NCBI GenBank assembly: GCA_046313675.1
Contig: JBKBXU010000004.1
Span: forward strand, 1 to 32,897
DNA from: JBKBXU01 sp046313675
GTDB taxonomy: Bacteria; Bacteroidota; Bacteroidia; Cytophagales; Cytophagaceae
Length of the DNA stretch: 32,897 bases
Reading direction: 5' to 3'
The translations under genes were made by a program, and so were the position numbers. Positions 8,159 through 14,503 of this stretch are shown in pieces (the first letter of the stretch is position 1; the number at the start of each line of letters is the position of its first letter). Under the pieces are notes generated by a model, which ran no database searches, was not told the origin of the DNA, and was given only the letters and a program-made list of their open reading frames with translations.

Positions 8159-8984
8159 TACTAAAAAAGAAGAAAAAGCGATTTTTCATTCTTCTTTAAG
8201 CATACAAATCAGGGATTTAACGGTTAGTTTTCCCTCACTAAAAGGTGAATATACTGCACTTAAAGATATAAGTTTGAATATTAAAAAAGGGGAGATTGTT
8301 TCCCTTATCGGCCACTCTGGTTGTGGCAAGTCTACTTTGCTAAATACCATTAGCGGATTTACTAAGCCTACCAAAGGGGAGGTTGTGCTGAACTACCAGA
8401 AAGTGACCGCACCCGGCCCGGATAGAGGGATAGTGTTTCAGAATTATTCACTGTTGCCATGGCTTACCATCTGGGATAATATTTACGAAGCCGTTGATTC
8501 TGTATTAAAGGATAAGACCAAGGCTGAGAAGAAAGCAATCGTTGAAAAGTATCTTACAATGGTGAATCTTATTCAACACAAAGATAAACTGCCGGGGCAA
8601 ATATCCGGAGGAATGAAGCAGCGTACGGCCATTGCCAGGGCTTTTGCCATTAACCCTTCGGTATTGTTGCTGGATGAGCCCTTTGGAGCTCTGGATGCTT
8701 TGACAAAAGGGTCCCTGCATGAGCAATTACTTAAACTGTGGGAAATGGAAGAGCAGGCGAAAACCATTGTAATGGTAACTCATGATATTGAAGAAGCAAT
8801 ATATCTTTCAGATAAGGTAGTTGTAATGACCAATGGGCCGGCAGCTACCATTGGGGAAATTGTAGAGATTAATATTCCAAGGCCAAGAGATAAGAGGACT
8901 ATGATAGAATTGCCCGAATACAAGCAAGTAAGAGAACGCTTGATTTACCTGTTGACGGAAGAGTATAATCTTGAAAATCATTGA
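8148..8984 (+). CDS. nrtD: NrtD-like nitrate ABC transporter ATP-binding protein
   Basis: This 278-residue ATPase has Walker A GHSGCGKST (residues 55-63), the signature ISGGMKQR (from 152), Walker B VLLLDEP (from 172) with the catalytic Glu177, and an H-loop histidine in VTHDIEEA. It matches the NrtD/SsuB/TauB group. There is no C-terminal NrtA-like domain of the NrtC kind, so one ATPase probably serves both sides as a homodimer. The ATG at 8148 overlaps the end of the permease gene; a TTG at 8130 would add six residues and is less likely. A strong terminator follows at 9052-9086, closing the operon. Confidence 0.93.
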   Translation: METNTKKEEKAIFHSSLSIQIRDLTVSFPSLKGEYTALKDISLNIKKGEIVSLIGHSGCGKSTLLNTISGFTKPTKGEVVLNYQKVTAPGPDRGIVFQNYSLLPWLTIWDNIYEAVDSVLKDKTKAEKKAIVEKYLTMVNLIQHKDKLPGQISGGMKQRTAIARAFAINPSVLLLDEPFGALDALTKGSLHEQLLKLWEMEEQAKTIVMVTHDIEEAIYLSDKVVVMTNGPAATIGEIVEINIPRPRDKRTMIELPEYKQVRERLIYLLTEEYNLENH

Positions 8985-9051
8985 GGTGTTTTTTTTATGA
9001 GTAGTTAGCTCAGGCAAGGCCTGTGTTAGCTATTTATAATGGTTAGGTAAG

Positions 9052-9086
9052 CCTGTGGGGTACGGGATGTACTCTGCAGGTTTTTT
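9052..9086 (+). terminator. Intrinsic terminator of the nitrate transport operon
   Basis: Twelve base pairs (9052-9063 with 9069-9080, some of them G-U) enclose a five-base loop, followed directly by six T (9081-9086). It lies 68 bp after the ATPase stop codon. Confidence 0.75.
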
Positions 9087-9120
9087 ACTATGTTAATTAA
9101 TTTCCAACAACAATGAAGGG

Positions 9121-9156
9121 AGCACTCAGGCTTATGTTTGAGTGCTTCTGTTTTTT
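9121..9156 (+). terminator. Second intrinsic terminator downstream
   Basis: A perfect 8-bp stem (agcactca 9121-9128 with tgagtgct 9139-9146) is followed by tctg and six T (9151-9156). Only 34 bp separate it from the previous terminator, with no gene between. It may be a backup terminator or the end of a short RNA. Confidence 0.65.
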
Positions 9157-9192
9157 ACAGGAAAACAGTTTAGGAACAATACAAAGCGGTAA

Positions 9193-9223
9193 AATAAAAA
9201 AAGCTTCCGGGATGGAAGCTTTT
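9193..9223 (-). terminator. Terminator of the tRNA gene
   Basis: On the minus strand a perfect 10-bp stem (9199-9208 with 9214-9223) with a five-base loop is followed by a T-rich run. It begins one base after the tRNA 3' end, so the tRNA is a single-gene transcript. Confidence 0.8.
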
Positions 9224-9224
9224 G

Positions 9225-9298
9225 TGGGCCCTGCTGGAATCGAACCAGCCACCACCTGATTATGAGTCAGGTGCTCTAACCGAATGAGCTAAGGGCCC
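9225..9298 (-). tRNA. tRNA with anticodon CAU, probably tRNA-Ile2 (lysidine-modified)
   Basis: A complete cloverleaf is visible on the minus strand: 7-bp acceptor stem GGGCCCT/AGGGCCC, D-arm GCTC/GAGC, anticodon stem CCTGA/TCAGG with loop CTCATAA, T-arm GCTGG/CCAGC with TTCGATT loop, and discriminator A. CCA is not encoded. The anticodon is CAU. The paired first base excludes initiator tRNA. C at acceptor positions 4 and 5 with G partners resembles the TilS recognition pairs of tRNA-Ile2 rather than elongator tRNA-Met, so the gene most likely reads AUA after lysidine modification. The isotype is less certain than the tRNA itself. Confidence 0.96.
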
Positions 9299-9430
9299 TT
9301 TTAGCTGTAAAACAACTAAAATATCTTTATTTCAATAATTCTATTCTTTCCGATAAGAGAATTTCTCTCATTGTTTTTCGGGTTGCAATTTTACATATTT
9401 GCGCCCACATATCAAAACAATTTTTCATAG

Positions 9431-9438
9431 TAATTTTG
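9431..9438 (+). promoter_or_regulatory. Bacteroidota -7 promoter box before the HAD gene
   Basis: TAATTTTG matches the TAnnTTTG consensus. It ends 11 bases before the ATG at 9450, implying a very short 5' leader. No well-placed TTG/TTTG -33 element is visible, so confidence is moderate. Confidence 0.4.
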
Positions 9439-9449
9439 TTTAATGCTTA

Positions 9450-10085
9450 ATGGACATTTCAAAAGTTAAAAATATCATCTTTGATTTAGGTGGCGTGGTG
9501 ATTGACATTGAGTTTGACCAGACATTTCAGGCTTTTTCAAGTCTTTGTAATTGTGATATTTATTCAGTTGTTGCACGTTTTGAAGCACTCAATATTATTC
9601 AGGCCTACGATACCGGGCAGATCAATGATGGGGAATTCCGAGACCTCATTCGTAAAGAATTAAAAACAACACTCACTGATCTTCAAATCGACCAGGCCTG
9701 GAATGCTCTGTTAATGGATATCCCCACTGAACGAATTAATTTAATTCGCAATCTCAGCAATAATTACCGCTTGTTTGTTCTGAGTAACACCAATAATATC
9801 CATATCCTCGAACTGAACAATATCCTTTTTAAATCATCAGGGGAAAAAGATTTACATAATTTGTTTGAAAAGGTATATTTTTCTTATCAAATTGGAATGC
9901 GAAAACCTGACTTGGAAATATATGAATTTGTTCTAAAGGAGCAGGGACTTATTCCGGAGGAAACCTTATTTCTTGATGACAATCTTGATAATATTCAGGG
10001 AGCATTACAGACAGGTATGCATTGTGTGCAGGTAAATAAGCCTGTGACCATTCTTGAGATCTTACAAAATGCGAAAAAAAACTAA
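9450..10085 (+). CDS. HAD-superfamily phosphatase, YihX-like
   Basis: This 211-residue soluble hydrolase shows the HAD motifs in order: FDLGGVVID with nucleophile Asp12, LSNTN (motif II), GMRKPD with the motif III lysine, and FLDDNLDNIQGA (motif IV acidic pair). The overall pattern and length match E. coli YihX, an alpha-glucose-1-phosphate phosphatase, including glycine two residues after the nucleophile. The substrate here cannot be read from sequence. Its last 17 bases overlap the start of the membrane protease gene, so the two are co-transcribed. Confidence 0.88.
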   Translation: MDISKVKNIIFDLGGVVIDIEFDQTFQAFSSLCNCDIYSVVARFEALNIIQAYDTGQINDGEFRDLIRKELKTTLTDLQIDQAWNALLMDIPTERINLIRNLSNNYRLFVLSNTNNIHILELNNILFKSSGEKDLHNLFEKVYFSYQIGMRKPDLEIYEFVLKEQGLIPEETLFLDDNLDNIQGALQTGMHCVQVNKPVTILEILQNAKKN

Positions 10086-11274
10086 AACCCGGTTAATTCA
10101 AATTTCTCTTTTTCTTATTACGCTTTTTACAACTACGCTTGCAGGGGCAGAATGGACACTTGGAAAAGGGTTTTTTATGGAAGGCTTTCGTTGGCCCTCA
10201 TGGCTTGGTACGGAAGAATTGAAGAGAGGGCTGGTGTATTCTATTTCTTTCCTTGGCATACTTACCATTCATGAATTTGGCCATTACATCACCGCAAGAA
10301 TCTATAAGGTGAAAGTTTCCCTGCCATTTTACCTACCTTTCTTTTTGGGTTTTACAAATTCGCTCGGTACGTTTGGGGCTTTTATAAAAATCAAAAGTCG
10401 GCTATATTCTACCAAGCAGATCTTTGATATTGGCATAGCCGGCCCCTTGGCTGGTTTTTTTGCAGCTCTCATCCTTTTGTGGTATGGTTTTACCCACCTT
10501 CCTCCTCAGGAGTATATTTATACTATACACCCCGAATATGCTGAATTTGGTGAAAACTATGCCGATACGGTATATACTAAGGGATATATTGTGGGAGAAT
10601 TTAAAGAAAGTACAGGGAAGGAGTTGGAAGAAGTGGTGATGTACAGCCTGGGTAGTAACCTTGTTTTTAAATTTTTTGAACATTTTGTAGTCGAAGATCC
10701 GGCACTGATCCCCAACCACTACGAAATGATGCATTACCCCATACTTTTTGCAGGATACCTGGCTTTGTTATTTACCGCCTTTAACCTGTTGCCGGTCGGA
10801 CAGTTGGACGGAGGGCACATTTTATTTGGACTTTTTGGAAGCCGGCGACATTACCTTATTTCACCTATAATATTTGGTGTATTTGTCTTATTTGCGGGTG
10901 TGGGAATTTTTAAAAATAATCCCTTTGGAAATATATTCGATGACATGGGAAGTTTTGCCTATTTCTCGGTAGTGTATATATTTTTTCTATATATGATATT
11001 TTCACGGCTCCAGACTTCGGTTGCTAATAAAGTAATGATTGCTGTAATTATATTTTCACTGCAATTTCTGATAGAATATTTGTTACCGGATTTGGTAATT
11101 TCAAGTGGCTGGTTGTTTTTCTCTTTTGTCGTTGGGCGTTTTCTGGGAGTTTACCACCCACCTGCTTTGATAGAAAAACCCTTAAGCCTTCCGCGTAAGA
11201 TTTTAGGATGGTTTTCCCTGATCGTATTTATCTTGTGTTTTACGCCCAGATTGTTTGTTATTGAAGTGCTTTAA
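10069..11274 (+). CDS. Site-2-protease-family (M50) membrane zinc metalloprotease
   Basis: This 401-residue polytopic membrane protein has the zinc motif HEFGH at His68-Glu69-His72 within a hydrophobic helix, and the third ligand motif in NLLPVGQLDGGH with Asp247. Both are diagnostic of M50 intramembrane proteases. Several more hydrophobic segments lie between the motifs and in the C-terminal third. The ATG at 10069 lies inside the HAD gene; a TTG at 10054 would only add five residues. No PDZ domain is visible, unlike RseP, so it is closer to the FtsH-independent, PDZ-less S2P group. The substrate is unknown. Confidence 0.9.
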   Translation: MRKKTKTRLIQISLFLITLFTTTLAGAEWTLGKGFFMEGFRWPSWLGTEELKRGLVYSISFLGILTIHEFGHYITARIYKVKVSLPFYLPFFLGFTNSLGTFGAFIKIKSRLYSTKQIFDIGIAGPLAGFFAALILLWYGFTHLPPQEYIYTIHPEYAEFGENYADTVYTKGYIVGEFKESTGKELEEVVMYSLGSNLVFKFFEHFVVEDPALIPNHYEMMHYPILFAGYLALLFTAFNLLPVGQLDGGHILFGLFGSRRHYLISPIIFGVFVLFAGVGIFKNNPFGNIFDDMGSFAYFSVVYIFFLYMIFSRLQTSVANKVMIAVIIFSLQFLIEYLLPDLVISSGWLFFSFVVGRFLGVYHPPALIEKPLSLPRKILGWFSLIVFILCFTPRLFVIEVL

Positions 11275-11791
11275 TTTAAACCTGGAATATGCAATAGAAC
11301 TTTCTACTAGAAGAATACATCGAATCAGCCCCTTGTGAATCCGCTTCAGCGGATCATCGTGTATTTATTTCCGTTTTAGCCCTTCTTCGTACCCCTTTTT
11401 GAAACCATAAGAAGTGGTTAAGTATAAAACAACCCCTCAGCCTTCGGCAGCTCCCCTAAAACAAGGGAGCCAGCCTGATCCAACAGGATTTGTAATCTTG
11501 ATAACTAATTTACGTACTATCAGCAGAGAAAAAGGATTGAAGGAAATATTAAAATTTCAATGCCGTCAGACTATACCCCTCGCCAAGTCCGGCAAGGTCG
11601 TACGGACGGGATTTGGCACTAAATCGAAAAGAGTCGTCAGCCATACCCTTAACCGGATCAGACCTCATCGTGTATCCTTCTTCGTGCTACCAATAGACGT
11701 CTTTATACGCTTGCGCAACTCCCGTGTCAAACTTTAACAGAAAGAGCTATGCTTTGCTGCTCATGCGAAATCTATCAAATAATTCAGGTGA
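11275..11791. repeat. 517-bp non-coding gap with hairpins and repeat-like modules
   Basis: This gap lies between convergent genes. It contains a perfect 7-bp hairpin (11339-11354, atccgct/agcggat), a two-hairpin module starting near 11431 with aacccctcagccttcggcag and closing with gctccc/gggagc (11450-11470), and a GCCAA...TTGGC inverted segment near 11581-11617. Two short direct repeats occur twice: TCATCGTGTAT (11354-11364, 11665-11675) and CCTTCTTCGT (11381-11390, 11676-11685), with different spacing between them. The composition differs from the flanking genes and no protein-like frame is present. This looks like one or more small dispersed repeats (REP/MITE-like); that reading is inference. 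Confidence 0.5.
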
Positions 11792-13717
11792 TTATTTACG
11801 CAAGATTACTTTTCTTACAAATAAAGCTTTTCCGTCGTTGATCTGTAAAATGTACATGCCGTCCTGCAGGGATTCCATATTAATGGAAAATTCTGTGTCA
11901 AAAACTGAGAAGCTGTGTGTCATGACTTTTCTGCCGCTTAAGTCCATAACAACTACATCTTTTACAGGTTCCTGGAAATATAACATACCTGAAGTTGGAT
12001 TTGGGTAAATGGTAAGTGGGGTAGGTATGGAAGGGAAGTTTTCTTTGGCTTCTTCTACAGGTTTTTTGGTGGATAATACTATGCTTGGGTCTCCAAATAC
12101 CGGGCGCATCATAAGGCTGCCGGGTTCTTTATCATAGGCATGCCAGGTGTTTCCTTTTTTATAAAAGATTTTATCGGCACTGTTGGTGTTTACATCAAAG
12201 CCTACAGGAACCTGAAATAAAGTAAATTGCTGAAATCCAATGTAGAATTTGCCGGAAGTTACCACAGGCTCCCGAAGTTTGTATCGGATGTAATGGTTTT
12301 GCCAGTTTCCGTAAATTAATGGAATAATATGATCATTATCCTTGCCCCCGTAAAGTATGTTTTCTCCTTCTCCGTTCAGTTCAATTTCTTTCCATACAAG
12401 AAGTCTTAACTGAAAGTTATTAAGATTTCTGTTCATTCTTGGAAAGTAAATATCTATGGCGGTAATGGTGTCTTCCACGTTTAGGTTAAACTCATAGGCT
12501 ATTTTTCCGCCGTATTCATTTTCAAGACCTGCACCAAACTCTGCACTGCCGTCATCGTAGGCGTAGTAATTGCCTATAATGGTATGCCTGGTTAAAGTAT
12601 CGTTTATTCTAAAGTCTATACCAGTTATAATGGTATCACTGTCTCCTCCATTAAGTTCTATATGAGTTTTTAGAATTAAGTGTTCCGACGTTAAAAAACT
12701 AGTAAAATCATTAGGATCAAGATCCCATGATTTTGTGATTTCTTGTCTGTAAAGGTGCTCAATTGATGGAAATATTTTTTCTATTATAATGTTATGATCC
12801 TCTGTTAAAATACTTGTAGTATCTGTGGAAACGTGAACAATGTCATCTGGTCTGGTAGGATCAAAAGGGTTAAACATGCTGTTTACGTTGTATTGTATTG
12901 AGTCGGTGATTTCATTTTTATAATTTGCTATAAACTGCTTTATAGGCATTGAGAAATAATTCTTCAATATAGAACTTGGAGGTTTTGAAATGGTTATATC
13001 AGTAATCCTCATATTTCCTTCTGCACGAGACTTATTAAAATAAATATAGTCTACATTCCATACATCAAAATTTCCGGAAAGCCTTCCGTGAGAGGAGAAG
13101 CGGAATTGAAATCCTTTAAATAAGAATCGTGGTTCTGTAATTTTTACTTCCTGGTATTTAAAGCCAAGGTCTGCGTATACGCTTCCTTCTCCCCGCTGTT
13201 GCCATGCGGTTTCCCAGACATTGTTGTCATTTTTAAACTCTAGAATAAGAAAGTCTCCGGGATCGGGTTTTTCTCCTAATCCTGCTGCCTGCCAGAAGAA
13301 GCTGAAGTAAAGGGAATCGTAATTTTCAGGAATTTCGGAAAGGTCAATGGGTCTGGAAACCAGACGGTCTGCCCATCCCTCGAGGTTAATATTGGAGCCA
13401 GTGTTATAAGGTTTGCCAAAAGCATCCATGCCGTCAAATGTGGCGACATTGTAGCTGGGTGGACTCAAAGGATAGTTGCTGTTTATGAATACACCACTGC
13501 CCGGCATCCATTTATTGGTATCGGCGTAAATGCTTTTTTGGGAGAACTCTTCGAAAAAAGGTAGGTTCAGGGTGTCCTTATCTTCGGAGGATATCCTTGC
13601 AGTATTATGGTTTTCTCCATTTTCCCTGCCAACATCGTAGCCGAGCGGCGATATCACCATTTGTGCCATGGAATTCAGGCTAAGCACTAACAGCAACATC
13701 AGGAAAAAATATCTCAT
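11792..13717 (-). CDS. T9SS-secreted protein with type A C-terminal sorting domain
   Basis: This 641-residue protein has a Sec signal peptide (residues 1-19, MRYFFLMLLLVLSLNSMAQ) and a C-terminal type IX secretion sorting domain of about 75 residues, beginning with TIYPNPTSG and ending VRKVILRK. It would cross the outer membrane by the Por/Gld system and be attached to or released from the surface. The central region has beta-rich segments with repeated aromatic and acidic residues (about residues 45-220 and 385-540) but no catalytic motif I recognise. The gene starts 15 bp after the PASTA gene, so it is the third gene of the ddl operon and is probably linked to envelope maintenance. Confidence 0.86.
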   Translation of the reverse strand: MRYFFLMLLLVLSLNSMAQMVISPLGYDVGRENGENHNTARISSEDKDTLNLPFFEEFSQKSIYADTNKWMPGSGVFINSNYPLSPPSYNVATFDGMDAFGKPYNTGSNINLEGWADRLVSRPIDLSEIPENYDSLYFSFFWQAAGLGEKPDPGDFLILEFKNDNNVWETAWQQRGEGSVYADLGFKYQEVKITEPRFLFKGFQFRFSSHGRLSGNFDVWNVDYIYFNKSRAEGNMRITDITISKPPSSILKNYFSMPIKQFIANYKNEITDSIQYNVNSMFNPFDPTRPDDIVHVSTDTTSILTEDHNIIIEKIFPSIEHLYRQEITKSWDLDPNDFTSFLTSEHLILKTHIELNGGDSDTIITGIDFRINDTLTRHTIIGNYYAYDDGSAEFGAGLENEYGGKIAYEFNLNVEDTITAIDIYFPRMNRNLNNFQLRLLVWKEIELNGEGENILYGGKDNDHIIPLIYGNWQNHYIRYKLREPVVTSGKFYIGFQQFTLFQVPVGFDVNTNSADKIFYKKGNTWHAYDKEPGSLMMRPVFGDPSIVLSTKKPVEEAKENFPSIPTPLTIYPNPTSGMLYFQEPVKDVVVMDLSGRKVMTHSFSVFDTEFSINMESLQDGMYILQINDGKALFVRKVILRK

Positions 13718-13732
13718 ACTTACAAGGTTAAA

Positions 13733-14503
13733 CTACTGGGCCACCCAAAGGTCTATTACCTCACCGCGATTCATTGTTCTTCCGGAACCTGTCGATGGTT
13801 TTTGTCTGATAATAGTACCTGGAGCATGATCAGGTGAAAATTCGGTTTTGAATACTTCTATTTGCAATTCCAGAACAGCGGCACTTATTTTAGCTTCATC
13901 CAGTGGCATACCAACCAGATCAGGAATTTCTATTTTATCTGTCCCGGTTCCGTTACCTACAACAAGTTTTATCTTACTTCCTTTCGCTATGGATGCACCT
14001 TCTTCTATGGTTTTATTATTGAACTGCTGGTCAAGAACCAGATTGGAATATGGGCTGGGTTCATAAGTTACATCCATATCAAGTCCATAACTTTTTAACA
14101 GCATCTCGGCCTCCCTTAAAGATTTATCTTTAAGCTTCGGCATTTTTACAATAGGAGGAATTTTGGAACTTACCGTTACATAAATTTTCCTGTTTTGCTT
14201 GACTTTAGATCCGGGTGCCGGATTTTGATTTAAAATAGTAAATGGTTTAACATCTCCCGAATAGGAAGAATCGTTGACCTGATAACGCAATTCTCTTGTT
14301 CCCAAAAACTGATCCAGTTCACTAAGGTTCATACCTACTAAAGATGGCACGGTGATACTTTCCCCATGCCGTGTGGTTTTGGGAAGGTAGTAGTAGAAAA
14401 AGGTCAGGATCATTACTACTACAATAGAAACCATGATACCTATATTAATAAGGAAATACAATGGTTTTTTTGACTTCAACAGGTTACTTACCCTGGATGG
14501 CAT
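13733..14503 (-). CDS. Membrane-anchored triple PASTA protein without kinase domain
   Basis: This 256-residue protein has a short cytoplasmic head, one membrane helix (about residues 17-41), then three PASTA repeats of about 65-70 residues, each opening with a VPSLVGM/MPKLKDK/IPDLVGM motif. PASTA domains bind peptidoglycan fragments or unlinked cell-wall ends. In Firmicutes and Actinobacteria they belong to Ser/Thr kinases or PBPs; here no catalytic domain is attached, so it may act as a scaffold or wall sensor. A TTG at 14536 would extend it by 11 residues, but the ATG at 14503 gives a normal 20-bp overlap with the ligase gene and is preferred. Confidence 0.88.
   Translation of the reverse strand: MPSRVSNLLKSKKPLYFLINIGIMVSIVVVMILTFFYYYLPKTTRHGESITVPSLVGMNLSELDQFLGTRELRYQVNDSSYSGDVKPFTILNQNPAPGSKVKQNRKIYVTVSSKIPPIVKMPKLKDKSLREAEMLLKSYGLDMDVTYEPSPYSNLVLDQQFNNKTIEEGASIAKGSKIKLVVGNGTGTDKIEIPDLVGMPLDEAKISAAVLELQIEVFKTEFSPDHAPGTIIRQKPSTGSGRTMNRGEVIDLWVAQ

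Noticed and set aside
9113..9240. + strand frame starting MKGALRLMFECF and running into GPAGIEPATT
   Set aside because: It crosses a terminator and the tRNA gene; GPAGIEPATT is the usual false peptide from an antisense tRNA.
11414..11737. 107-residue + strand reading frame
   Set aside because: It runs through palindromic repeat modules, is low in protein-like pattern and rich in Pro/Ser/Arg from the repeat; most likely spurious.
13848..14098. Two overlapping + strand frames of 72-78 residues
   Set aside because: Antisense to the PASTA repeats, whose periodic sequence keeps the opposite frames open.
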